This document shows, in pieces, positions 1 through 7,839 of a stretch of DNA of 54,485 bases. The notes beneath the pieces are model-generated. The model was not told the DNA's origin. It worked only from the letters and a program-made list of their open reading frames with translations, and made no database searches. This DNA comes from an uncultured Lachnospiraceae bacterium (GTDB taxonomy: Bacteria > Bacillota > Clostridia > Lachnospirales > Lachnospiraceae). The stretch covers positions 1-54,485 of the forward strand of contig CALWGP010000003.1 in assembly GCA_944380095.1 (NCBI GenBank), given 5' to 3'. Position 1 is the first letter of the stretch. Every line of letters starts with the position of its first letter. Position numbers and translations under genes: made by a program.

Positions 1-11
1 AAAGACGTTCG

Positions 12-106
12 GACATGGAGGGAAAGATTGAAAAATGTGCCCGATGGCCCATTTTTCAATCGACAGTTTTGCGTCGGAGCAAAAAGCGCTCCGACATGGA
101 GGGAAA
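12..106 (+). repeat. Modular hairpin leader repeat, short copy (A)
   Basis: This element recurs before hisD at 49686-49844. It starts and ends with the same ribosome-binding-site-like block, GACATGGAGGGAAA (12-25 and 93-106). Between them are two perfect hairpins. The first pairs GATTGAAAAATG (26-37) with CATTTTTCAATC (50-61). The second pairs GTCGGAGC (73-80) with GCTCCGAC (88-95). The second block is the ribosome binding site of the methyltransferase whose ATG is at 108. Compared with the hisD copy, 64 bp of extra hairpin module are absent here. Function is unknown; a cis-acting RNA element is the inference. Confidence 0.75.
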
Positions 107-107
107 A

Positions 108-899
108 ATGAACGAGATCGAAAGATTTTACGACGAACAGTATGAGGAATGGGAGCGGCTGGCCTGGCATCTGCAGGAATTTGAAGTAACCAGGCGCTAT
201 ATGCAGAAATATCTGGATAAGCCTCAGAAGGTGCTGGATATCGGGGGCGGCCCGGGGCGCTATTCCATTTTCCTGGCCCAGCAGGGGCATCAGGTGACGC
301 TTTTGGATCTTTCCGGGAAAAATATCCGGCAGGCCATTGAGCGGGCCAAAGAAGCGGACGTGCATCTGGACAGCTGCATCCACGGCAATGCCCTGTGGCT
401 TTCCGAATATTTTTATAAAGAGGAGCAGTACGACGCCGTGCTTTTGATGGGACCCCTGTATCACCTTCTTTTGGAGGAGGACCGCAAAAAGGCGCTGGCC
501 GAAGCGCTGCGGGTTTTAAAGCCCGGAGGAATCCTGATTGCTTCCTTTATTTCCAACTATGCGCCGCTGCAGGACTATGCGGGCAGGATGAAGGATCTGG
601 ACGATGAGGAACGGCTTTTGGGATATCTGCAGGACGGGCGCAGCGAAGCGGATGACGATCCGGAGTTTACCGCCGCTTACTTTTGTTCCGCCAAGGAAGC
701 CCAGGAACTGATGACGGAAGCGGGGCTTAAGCAGCTTGTTTTTGCAGGGGTGGAAAATATTTTGAGCGGAAAGGAAGAGCAGCTGCACAAGCTTTCGGAG
801 AAACAGCGGGAAAAATGGCTGGATCTGGCGTGGCGCCTAAGCCGGGACCAGAATCTGTTCGGAATGAGCCAGCATTTCCTTTACATCGGAAGAAAATAG
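108..899 (+). CDS. Class I SAM-dependent methyltransferase
   Basis: The 263-residue protein has a clear motif I, VLDIGGGPGRYS, near residues 42-53, followed by an acidic strand end (LLDLS) and a motif IV/post-I region, as in Methyltransf_11/25 family enzymes. It is soluble, with no signal peptide or membrane segment. The substrate cannot be read from the sequence. The reading frame stays open upstream to position 15, but that part is the hairpin repeat, and GGAGGG lies just before ATG 108, so 108 is chosen as the start. Its upstream neighbour lies outside the window. A promoter for lgt follows about 50 bp after the stop, so it probably ends a transcription unit. Confidence is high for the family and low for any specific reaction. 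Confidence 0.8.
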   Translation: MNEIERFYDEQYEEWERLAWHLQEFEVTRRYMQKYLDKPQKVLDIGGGPGRYSIFLAQQGHQVTLLDLSGKNIRQAIERAKEADVHLDSCIHGNALWLSEYFYKEEQYDAVLLMGPLYHLLLEEDRKKALAEALRVLKPGGILIASFISNYAPLQDYAGRMKDLDDEERLLGYLQDGRSEADDDPEFTAAYFCSAKEAQELMTEAGLKQLVFAGVENILSGKEEQLHKLSEKQREKWLDLAWRLSRDQNLFGMSQHFLYIGRK

Positions 900-950
900 G
901 GCAAAAGACCGGCGGGAATCTGAAAAGTTTCTGAAAAAAACGGGAACCGG

Positions 951-979
951 TTGCGCTGTCCTTTGGGTTGGGCTATAAT
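951..979 (+). promoter_or_regulatory. Sigma-A-type promoter for lgt
   Basis: TTGCGC at 951-956 and TATAAT at 974-979 are separated by 17 bp. They lie 39 bp upstream of the lgt ATG, which is preceded by AAGGAG. Confidence 0.75.
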
Positions 980-1018
980 CGGATTATTGCGAAAGAAACC
1001 GAAAGGAGCAGTCATTGC

Positions 1019-1810
1019 ATGAAAAACGACTTATTCAGCATCGGGCCGTTTACCATACACGGGTACGGACTGATGATGGCGATCGGAATCCTGACCGCAT
1101 ACTATATGGTGGAATATAGGGCCAAGAAGAAGGGGATGGAATACGAGAAGATCTTTTCCCTGACAGTCTGGGCCGTTGTGGGCGGGCTTTTGGGCGCGAA
1201 GATTTTATACCTGCTGACCAGGCTGCCGGATATTGCGGCAGACCCTTCCCTGATCCTGCACAGCTTAAAGGACGGCTTTGTGGTGTATGGCAGCATCATA
1301 GGGGGCGTGGCGGCAGCATGGCTTTACTGCAAAAAAAGCAGGATGGATTTTCTTAAGGTTTTTGACCTGGTGGTCCCGTCCCTGGCTTTGGCACAGGGAA
1401 TCGGGCGGATCGGCTGCCTTTTGGCGGGCTGCTGCTACGGGATGCAGGTGGGCGAGAACAACCCCATCGGCATCGTCTTCCGGGATTCTTCCTATGCGCC
1501 AAACGGCGTACCCCTTTTTCCTGCCCAGATCGTTTCCAGCCTCCTAAACTTTATTCATTTCGGGGTCCTGATGTATTTATCCGGACGGCTTAAGACAAAA
1601 GGACAGCTGGCCGGCTGCTATCTGGTATTTTACAGCATCGGCCGGTTCGTGCTGGAGTTTTTCCGGGGCGACCTGATCCGCGGGAATGTGGGGAGCCTCT
1701 CCACCTCCCAGTTTATTTCGATCTTTATCTGTGCGGTCGGTCTGGCGATGGTGTTCGGCCTTCCCAGGCTTCAAAAAAAGCAAGAAATTTCTGAGCCGGA
1801 GCAGGAATAG
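1019..1810 (+). CDS. lgt: Prolipoprotein diacylglyceryl transferase
   Basis: Lgt transfers diacylglycerol from phosphatidylglycerol to the lipobox cysteine of prolipoproteins at the cytoplasmic membrane, the first step of lipoprotein maturation. The 263-residue protein has several hydrophobic segments, an early IHGYGLM motif, the core GRIGC-LLAGCCYG region matching the Lgt signature, and a late IGRFVLEFFRGD segment typical of the family. The start is ATG 1019, behind GAAAGGAGC and a consensus promoter; an earlier in-frame start would lie within the promoter. The 3' end overlaps the convergent LysR gene by 86 bp. A likely client, the lipoprotein at 53918-54469, is in the same window. Confidence 0.93.
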   Translation: MKNDLFSIGPFTIHGYGLMMAIGILTAYYMVEYRAKKKGMEYEKIFSLTVWAVVGGLLGAKILYLLTRLPDIAADPSLILHSLKDGFVVYGSIIGGVAAAWLYCKKSRMDFLKVFDLVVPSLALAQGIGRIGCLLAGCCYGMQVGENNPIGIVFRDSSYAPNGVPLFPAQIVSSLLNFIHFGVLMYLSGRLKTKGQLAGCYLVFYSIGRFVLEFFRGDLIRGNVGSLSTSQFISIFICAVGLAMVFGLPRLQKKQEISEPEQE

Positions 1811-2705
1811 CGCCGGATTTGGCCCAGGCAAAGCCGATCTGGCGCCTGGGAATGGAGACGGGCATTTTCAGCTGGACCAGCCGGCCGGAAGACAGTTCGT
1901 CCCGGACGAAGTCCCGGATGACGCAGGCAATGCCCAGGTCGATTTTGGCGAACTCGATGAGAAGGTCCATGGAGGTCACTTCGATCATACGGGAAGCGGT
2001 GAGGTTTTCCCGGGACAAATACCGGTCCACGTACTGGCGGGTCATATTTTCCTTGTTTAAAAGCATGAGCGTAGACTCTGCGATTACCGTTCTGGAGGAC
2101 AGATGGGTGTCGGAGGGGATACGCTCTTTTAAATGATCCAGATAGGAGCGTGTGGTGACAAAAATATCCTGGATTTCCATGGCGGGAAGAAAATTCAGCC
2201 TTTCGGCAGGGTGGGGGGACTGGCTGTCCGTTAAAGCCGTATGAAGGGTATCCGGCCCCCCGATCAGTCCGATATCCAGGCTGCCCTTTTCCAGGGCCTC
2301 GATGGTTTCATAGGAAGACTGGCAGGAAATGGAAATCTGAATGTGCGGATTTTCCCGGACAAAGGGCTGCAGGATGGGAAGAAGGACATATTTGCACAAA
2401 GTGGCGGAAGCGCCCAGGGACAGGTGGCCGATTCCCAGTTTCTGCATGCGCGCCAGCTGTTCTTCCCCCTGTGCGATGGCCAAAAAGGCGCGTTCTACCT
2501 GGGCATACAGAAGTTCCCCGGCTTCCGTCAGTTTTACCCCCCTGGAAGAGCGCAGAAACAGGGTGGCGCCAAGATTTTGTTCCAGGCGGGCGATGGCCTT
2601 GCTGATGGCGGGCTGGCTGATGAACAGTTCCCGGGCCGCGCCGGAGATGTTTTTGCATTTTGCCACGGTGTAGAAAATGTGATAAAGATTGAAATTCTGT
2701 TCCAT
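1725..2705 (-). CDS. LysR-family transcriptional regulator
   Basis: The 326-residue protein starts with a typical LysR helix-turn-helix (about residues 1-60, with AARELFISQPAISKAIARLE). A two-lobed LysR substrate-binding domain follows at about 90-300. The start is supported by AGGAGG just upstream on the minus strand. It is transcribed divergently from leuC-leuD, so control of leucine synthesis is the likely role, as for many LysR genes divergent from their targets. The shared gap holds direct and inverted repeats suited to LysR binding. Its last 86 bp overlap the end of lgt on the other strand, giving a somewhat extended tail rich in Arg and Pro. The effector is unknown. Confidence 0.88.
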   Translation of the reverse strand: MEQNFNLYHIFYTVAKCKNISGAARELFISQPAISKAIARLEQNLGATLFLRSSRGVKLTEAGELLYAQVERAFLAIAQGEEQLARMQKLGIGHLSLGASATLCKYVLLPILQPFVRENPHIQISISCQSSYETIEALEKGSLDIGLIGGPDTLHTALTDSQSPHPAERLNFLPAMEIQDIFVTTRSYLDHLKERIPSDTHLSSRTVIAESTLMLLNKENMTRQYVDRYLSRENLTASRMIEVTSMDLLIEFAKIDLGIACVIRDFVRDELSSGRLVQLKMPVSIPRRQIGFAWAKSGAIPAPAQKFLAFFEAWEGRTPSPDRPHR

Positions 2706-2749
2706 AAGTCCTCCTGTTTGTTACGCTGCCGTGTTGTTCCATAACTCCA

Positions 2750-2812
2750 AAATATCTTTCATAATTATAGTATAACATGCAATTATAGTAAATATAAAAG
2801 AAAGATATTTTC
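2750..2812. promoter_or_regulatory. LysR–leuC operator/promoter region
   Basis: This AT-rich block in the divergent gap has nested repeats. AAAATATCTTTC (2750-2761) and GAAAGATATTTT (2801-2812) form a 12-bp inverted repeat. AATTATAGTA occurs twice in direct orientation (2764-2773 and 2782-2791), 18 bp apart. On the minus strand TTTACT (2793-2788) and TATAAT (2770-2765), with a 17-bp spacer, could serve lysR. A leuC promoter further right is less clear (possible -10 TACACT at 2832-2837). Binding by the adjacent LysR protein is inferred. Confidence 0.6.
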
Positions 2813-2909
2813 GCTTTTTGGAATCCTGTGATACACTAAGAAACAGAAAAACGCAGGAAATCTGCCCTTAGAAACAGGCTGCGATACAGCCGGAAGGAGA
2901 ACGGAACAT

Positions 2910-4175
2910 ATGGGAATGACGATGACACAGAAGATTCTGGCCGCCCACGCGGGACTGGAATCGGTGGAAGCGGGCCAGTTGATTGAGGCACGGCTGGACC
3001 TGGTTTTGGGAAACGATATTACCAGCCCGGTAGCCATCAAAGAGATGGAAAAGATGAAGGTGGACGGGGTTTTTGACAAAGATAAAATCGCCCTTGTGCC
3101 GGATCATTTTGTGCCCAACAAGGATATCAAATCCGCAGAACACTGCAAATGCGTCCGGGAGTTTGCACGCCGTAACGAGATTACCAACTATTTTGAAGTG
3201 GGACAGATGGGGATCGAGCACGCCCTGCTGCCGGAGAAAGGACTGACAGTGGCAGGGGACGTGATCATCGGGGCGGATTCCCATACGTGTACCTACGGCG
3301 CTTTGGGTGCATTTTCCACCGGTGTGGGAAGCACGGACATGGCGGCAGGCATGGCAACCGGGAAAGCATGGTTTAAGGTACCCGGGGCCATTCGCTTTCA
3401 CCTTACCGGAAAGCCCTCCAAATGGGTCAGCGGCAAGGATGTGATCCTGCACATTATCGGGATGATCGGCGTGGACGGGGCCCTTTATAAATCCATGGAA
3501 TTTGTGGGGGACGGGATTGCCGGCCTGAGCATGGACGACCGGTTCACCATTGCCAATATGGCCATCGAGGCAGGAGGCAAGAACGGGATTTTCCCGGTGG
3601 ACGACAAGGCGCAGGCTTATCTGAAAGAACATACCGACAGGCCCTGGACGATTTACGAAGCGGATCCGGATGCGGTTTACGATGCGGAATATACCATTGA
3701 TTTAAGTCAGTTAAAGCCTACGGTGGCATTCCCCCATCTGCCGGAGAACACAAAGACCATAGATGAGATCGAGCAGGATGTGGCCATCGACCAGGTGGTA
3801 ATCGGTTCCTGCACCAACGGCCGGCTGGACGATCTGCGCATTGCGGCAGAGGTACTGTGCGGCCGGCATATTGCGGAAGGGATGCGCTGCATTGTTATCC
3901 CCGCCACCCAGAAAATTTATCTGCAGGCCATGGAGGAAGGTCTGTTAAAGACCTTTATCGAGGCGGGCTGCGTGGTCAGCACCCCCACCTGCGGTCCCTG
4001 CCTGGGCGGCTATATGGGCGTTCTGGCGGAAGGGGAGCGCTGCGTGTCCACCACCAACAGAAACTTTGTGGGCCGGATGGGACATGTGAAATCGGAGATT
4101 TACCTGGCAAGCCCCGCAGTGGCGGCAGCCAGCGCAGTGGCGGGGAAAATTGCAAGTCCCGACCAGCTGGACTGA
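2910..4175 (+). CDS. leuC: 3-isopropylmalate dehydratase, large subunit
   Basis: LeuC and LeuD form isopropylmalate isomerase, which converts 2- to 3-isopropylmalate in leucine synthesis in the cytoplasm. The 421-residue length fits the short archaeal/clostridial LeuC class. The aconitase-type 4Fe-4S cysteines are visible: Cys301 in GSCTNGR, and Cys361 and Cys364 in TCGPC. A substrate-site block, [15 protein letters not shown], lies near residue 120. The start at ATG 2910 has GGAAGGAG upstream. leuD follows 13 bp after the stop, so the two are co-transcribed. leuA and leuB are not in the window. A homoaconitase role cannot be excluded, but the divergent LysR and pairing with leuD favour leucine synthesis. 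Confidence 0.9.
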   Translation: MGMTMTQKILAAHAGLESVEAGQLIEARLDLVLGNDITSPVAIKEMEKMKVDGVFDKDKIALVPDHFVPNKDIKSAEHCKCVREFARRNEITNYFEVGQMGIEHALLPEKGLTVAGDVIIGADSHTCTYGALGAFSTGVGSTDMAAGMATGKAWFKVPGAIRFHLTGKPSKWVSGKDVILHIIGMIGVDGALYKSMEFVGDGIAGLSMDDRFTIANMAIEAGGKNGIFPVDDKAQAYLKEHTDRPWTIYEADPDAVYDAEYTIDLSQLKPTVAFPHLPENTKTIDEIEQDVAIDQVVIGSCTNGRLDDLRIAAEVLCGRHIAEGMRCIVIPATQKIYLQAMEEGLLKTFIEAGCVVSTPTCGPCLGGYMGVLAEGERCVSTTNRNFVGRMGHVKSEIYLASPAVAAASAVAGKIASPDQLD

Positions 4176-4188
4176 AAGGAGAAGAGGC

Positions 4189-4677
4189 ATGAAGAAAGCA
4201 GCAGGAACAGTTTTCAAATATGGGGACAATGTGGATACGGACGTCATTATTCCCGCGCGGTATCTGAACTCTTCGGATCCGGCGGAGCTGGCGGCCCACT
4301 GTATGGAAGATATTGATAAGGAATTTGTAGGGAAAGTAAAAGAAGGGGATCTGATCGTGGCGGAGAAGAATTTCGGCTGCGGTTCTTCCAGGGAGCATGC
4401 CCCTGCGGCCATTAAGGCAGCGGGCGTCAGCTGCGTTATCGCCGAAACCTTCGCCCGGATTTTTTATCGCAACGCCATCAACATCGGCCTTCCCATTATC
4501 GAATGCCCGGAAGCTGCCAGAGGCATCCAGGCAGGGGACGAGGTGGAAGTGGATTTCGACACGGGCATGATTTATGACAAAACCCAGGGAACCCGGTATA
4601 AAGGGCAGGCATTTCCTCCCTTTATGCAAAAGATTATCGACGCGGGGGGACTGGTGAATTACATTAACGCACAGTAA
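4189..4677 (+). CDS. leuD: 3-isopropylmalate dehydratase, small subunit
   Basis: This is the swivel-domain partner of LeuC. The 162-residue protein carries [14 protein letters not shown] near the start and the substrate-binding block [12 protein letters not shown] near residues 63-74, both hallmarks of LeuD. It starts at ATG 4189 behind AAAGGAG; the frame is open further upstream, inside leuC, but lacks a ribosome binding site there. The stop codon runs directly into a long perfect palindrome that separates it from the convergent kinase gene. Confidence 0.92.
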   Translation: MKKAAGTVFKYGDNVDTDVIIPARYLNSSDPAELAAHCMEDIDKEFVGKVKEGDLIVAEKNFGCGSSREHAPAAIKAAGVSCVIAETFARIFYRNAINIGLPIIECPEAARGIQAGDEVEVDFDTGMIYDKTQGTRYKGQAFPPFMQKIIDAGGLVNYINAQ

Positions 4678-4725
4678 ACGGACAGCCGGCCGCAGCGTTT
4701 CAAACGCTGCGGCCGGCTGTCCGTT
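4677..4725. terminator. Bidirectional terminator: near-complete 49-bp palindrome
   Basis: Positions 4677-4700 and 4702-4725 are exact reverse complements (24-bp arms around one central base). The structure fills the entire gap between the leuD stop and the convergent histidine-kinase stop, and touches both stop codons. Core of the arm: GGACAGCCGGCCGCAGCG. T-runs are very short, so this is inferred from position and stem strength. Confidence 0.75.
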
Positions 4726-5982
4726 AAAGCACGACAAGGATGCAGGTGCAGTTTTCGTCGCTTTTGACGCTGATGCGGCCGCGATGGGCCGAAACAATGG
4801 AAGCGGCGATGGAAAGCCCCAGTCCGTATCCGCCTGGCTGTCCGCTGTCGTGGGATTTCCCGTTTCCCGCGGACGGACGGCTGCGGGAGGTATCGCTTCG
4901 ATAGAAGCGTTCAAAGATATGTTTCTGCTCTTCGGATGAGATCCCTTTCCCCGTATTGGTCACGGCAAGGATTCTTTTTTCGCCCTTCTGGCTTAGGGAG
5001 ATGGAGACGGTGCCCTTTTCATCCGCATATTTGAAGGCATTGTCCAAAAGGATGGTAACCAGCCGCCGGATGGAGGATTCTTCCCCGTGGAAAAAATCCC
5101 TTCCGGAATATCGATCCGATAGGTTTTCTTGCTTTCATAGGCAAGACTTTCAAAAGAGAGGGCGCAGGAAGCTGCGGCACGGCTTAAATCGAAGGAGCAC
5201 ATGGGAATGCTTTTTTGCGCTGCGTCCATCCGGGCCAGATCCAGAAGATCGCGAATCAGCGAATTCATCCGCGCCACCTGTTCCAAAATATGCGCAAGCC
5301 ATCTGTTTTCCCCAAGGGAAGAAGACAGTACCTCCGCGTTGGCGGAAAGAATGGTCAGCGGGGTTTTCAGCTCGTGGGAAGCGTCGGCAATGAACTGCTT
5401 TTGCTTTTCGAACGCAGTCTCCACGGGGCGGATCATCCAGCGGGACAAAAACAGGACCGCCAGAAAAAGGAGGACAATCCCGGCAAGCCCTGCGGCCAGA
5501 CAGAGCAGGAAAAGACTGAAAATCATGGAATATTCCACGGAATAGTCCAGAAAGAAAAACTGCCGTCCTTCGGCAGTCTGCCTGCCCAGATACAGATAAT
5601 GGCCGTTTATAACGCCCCGCACGTCGTCTGAATCTCGGCTCTGCAAAAGGGCCCGTTCCCCGATCTGCAGGATATCTTCTTCGGAAAAATCGGAATCCCG
5701 GTTGTAGTTGACCGTGACGACATTGCCCTGCGCATCGTATTCAATGGAAAATACACGCAGCGCGTCCTGGTAGTTGGCGGGCGGGGGCGGGGCGGGAACG
5801 GCATTTTCCGGAGGGGCGTTTGGCGCTTCTATTTCATCCGTAAAGCGGCGCAGCATTTCATACCCCCTGTTGCGGCTGGAAACGGTCATAAAAACGTTGA
5901 TCACCAGGAGGATCAGAAGGAAAAGGGCGCCGATGCAGAGCATGGTGACGGCAATGAATTTGTAGCGCAGTTTCCGGATCAT
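4724..5982 (-). pseudogene. Sensor histidine kinase, frameshifted
   Basis: Read across one frameshift, this is a 419-residue membrane kinase. It has a membrane segment at about residues 10-32, an external sensor region with a Pro-rich stretch (APPPPAN, about 55-70), and a second membrane segment at about 155-180. The H-box DASHELKTPL follows, with phospho-acceptor His203. The ATPase domain then has the N-box (DNAFKYADEKG), NTGKGIS and GYGLGLSIA. The frame breaks after residue 297, at a run of six T on the coding strand (5091-5096). Adding one T restores the ATPase domain exactly. As written, the product lacks the ATP-binding domain and would be inactive. It overlaps the regulator gene by ATGA. 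The cause may be a real mutation or an assembly error. Confidence 0.85.
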
Positions 5983-6641
5983 GGCGTCGCCTCCAGCTGA
6001 TAACCGGCAAGCCGGATGGTGCGGATGGCGGCGCAGGAACCCAGGGCGTGCAGCTTTTGTCTCAGAAAAGAAATATAAACTTCCACATTATTATAGTCTG
6101 CGGCGGCGTCCAGTCCCCAGACCCGGTTGAGAAGGAGCTCTTTTGGAAGGACCTGTCCGGGATTGCGCATAAACAGCTCCATCAGCTGAAATTCCTTCTT
6201 CCCCAGGCGGATGGAGTTTTTCCCGCAGGACAGTTCCATGCCCCCCTGATTGAGGACAAGGTCCTTAAACTGCAGGACATTTTCCGTGTATCGCGGACTC
6301 CGGCGTCCAAGGGCCCGGATCCTGGCCAGCAGTTCTGCGGTGGAAAAGGGCTTGGGCAGGTAGTCGTCGCTGCCTGCGTCCAGACCGGTTACGATGTCTG
6401 ACAGTTCGGATTTGGCGGTGAGCAAAATCACGGGAGTATGGATTTTTTCCGCCCGCATTTTTTTCAGGACGGAAAGCCCGTCCATCCCGGGCAGCATAAT
6501 ATCCAAAAGGACCAGGTCGTAGATGCCGGTGCGGATATAGTCCAGCCCGTCAACGCCGTTGGACACACAGTCCGTCAGATACCCGTTCTGATTTAAAATT
6601 TCCGACAGCGCCGTTTCGTCTTCCACAAGGAGCAGCCGCAT
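5979..6641 (-). CDS. OmpR/PhoB-family response regulator
   Basis: The 220-residue protein has a receiver domain (MRLLLVEDE at the start, phospho-acceptor Asp47 in LLDIMLPGMDG, TAKSELSD, and conserved Lys in LPKPFSTAEL). A C-terminal winged helix (about 125-218) ends in RTIRLAGYQLEA. It starts at ATG 6641, where the receiver begins; the frame stays open upstream without homology. Its stop overlaps the kinase start by 4 bp, so the pair is translationally coupled. Asp47 lies about four residues earlier than usual because helix alpha-1 (ALSEILNQNGY) is one turn short. The target is unknown; the exporter 1 kb away is a candidate. Confidence 0.9.
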   Translation of the reverse strand: MRLLLVEDETALSEILNQNGYLTDCVSNGVDGLDYIRTGIYDLVLLDIMLPGMDGLSVLKKMRAEKIHTPVILLTAKSELSDIVTGLDAGSDDYLPKPFSTAELLARIRALGRRSPRYTENVLQFKDLVLNQGGMELSCGKNSIRLGKKEFQLMELFMRNPGQVLPKELLLNRVWGLDAAADYNNVEVYISFLRQKLHALGSCAAIRTIRLAGYQLEATP

Positions 6642-6753
6642 ATCGTTTGGTTTCCTTTCCGGGGAAATCGTTTTCAACAATCCCCTTCTTAAGAATATAA
6701 CACAAAGCTTAAATGAAAGTTGAAATTTTTTCTTTTTGCGGATGGAAAACTGC

Positions 6754-6782
6754 TTGAATTTTTTGCGGTATGGAATTACAAT
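6754..6782 (+). promoter_or_regulatory. Promoter for the DUF134–NifX-like gene
   Basis: TTGAAT (6754-6759) and TACAAT (6777-6782) are separated by 17 bp. They lie 47 bp upstream of the chosen start at 6830, in the gap divergent to the response regulator. Confidence 0.6.
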
Positions 6783-6829
6783 ATAACCGTCATATGTCGG
6801 AAACAGTTCGTTTTGAAAGGAAGAAAACC

Positions 6830-7648
6830 ATGCCAAGACCCAGCAGGTGCAGGAGGATTTGCACAGAACCGGACTACGTCCGTTTTGAACCATCCGGAGC
6901 GAAGAATACAGAGCCTGTTTTCCTTACGGTGGATGAATATGAGGCCGTCCGGCTCATCGACTTTGAGAAGCGAACCCACGAACAGTGCGCGGCGCAGATG
7001 GGCGTTTCCCGTACCACGGTGACGGAGATGTACGAACGGGCCAGGGAGAAGATCGCGGACTGTCTGGTAAATGGCAGGACGCTGCAGATTGGCGGCGGCA
7101 ACTACATGGTCTGCGACGGGTCCGCCAAAACGGGCTGCGCAGAAAGATGCGACAGGGCAAAAAGGCTGTCCATAAGGCAGGCTACAGGCAGTGCGGCAGG
7201 AAAGGAAGAAGAGAAAATGAAGATTGCAGTTACTTATGAAAACGGAAATGTATTCCCGCATTTCGGGCATACGGAACAGTTTAAGGTCTATGAGGTGGAA
7301 AACGGGGAGGTAACCGGCGCGCAGGTAATGGATACCAACGGGAGCGGACACGGCGCGCTGGCAGGGATGCTTGCCGGACTGGGCGTGGATACGCTGATCT
7401 GCGGCGGCATCGGCGCAGGGGCGCAGATGGCTTTGGCACAGGCGGGCATCCGTCTTTACGGCGGGGTATCCGGCAGTGCGGATGAGGCGGTAAAAGCCCT
7501 GCTGGCAGGGACCCTTTCCTATAATCCGGACGTTTGCTGCGACCATCACGGCCACGGGGAGGGCCATTCCTGTACAGGACACCACGGGGAGGGCCATTCC
7601 TGCAGGGAAGATAAGCACGGCTGCGCGGGAAACGGCAGCTGTCGCTGA
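6830..7648 (+). CDS. DUF134–dinitrogenase-cofactor-like fusion with His/Cys-rich tail
   Basis: The 272-residue protein joins two families. Residues 1-95 match DUF134, a small predicted DNA-binding family, with a helix-turn-helix-like segment (CAAQMGVSRTTVTEMYERAREKI). From about 130, MKIAVTYENG starts a NifX/NifB-C-terminal-type domain (PF02579) with FGHTEQFKVYEV and ICGGIGAGA. The last 40 residues are rich in His and Cys, with a duplicated unit (GHGEGHSC, then GHHGEGHSC), suggesting metal binding. The start at 6830 follows AAAGGAAG; the frame is open upstream but lacks homology. An internal ribosome site (GGAAGAAGAG) precedes ATG 7217, so the second domain may also be made alone. No nif genes are nearby, so nitrogen fixation is not implied. 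Confidence 0.8.
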   Translation: MPRPSRCRRICTEPDYVRFEPSGAKNTEPVFLTVDEYEAVRLIDFEKRTHEQCAAQMGVSRTTVTEMYERAREKIADCLVNGRTLQIGGGNYMVCDGSAKTGCAERCDRAKRLSIRQATGSAAGKEEEKMKIAVTYENGNVFPHFGHTEQFKVYEVENGEVTGAQVMDTNGSGHGALAGMLAGLGVDTLICGGIGAGAQMALAQAGIRLYGGVSGSADEAVKALLAGTLSYNPDVCCDHHGHGEGHSCTGHHGEGHSCREDKHGCAGNGSCR

Positions 7649-7676
7649 GAAAAGCAGCGGGGAAGGACGTTTTTTC

Positions 7677-7731
7677 AGCGTCCCATTTCAGCCACAGATT
7701 CAGACTCTGGCTGGAACGGGGCGCTTTTTTT
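7677..7731 (+). terminator. Rho-independent terminator after the DUF134 fusion
   Basis: A long two-part hairpin: AGCGTCCC (7677-7684) pairs with GGGGCGCT (with one G-U), around an inner CAGCCA...TGGCTG stem. It is followed directly by seven T (7725-7731). Confidence 0.8.
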
Positions 7732-7839
7732 ATTTCACAAAATTCTCACAAAAACAGCCTGTCCCTTCAAGGTTTATTTAAGAAAGAGCCGTTACAATAG
7801 CGATGTTGGCAAATTGGAAAAAGGCACAGGAGGTATTTC

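Noticed and set aside
15..107. N-terminal extension of the methyltransferase through the repeat
   Set aside because: The extension is made of the hairpin repeat, and in the second copy the same DNA is read in another frame, so it is not conserved as protein.
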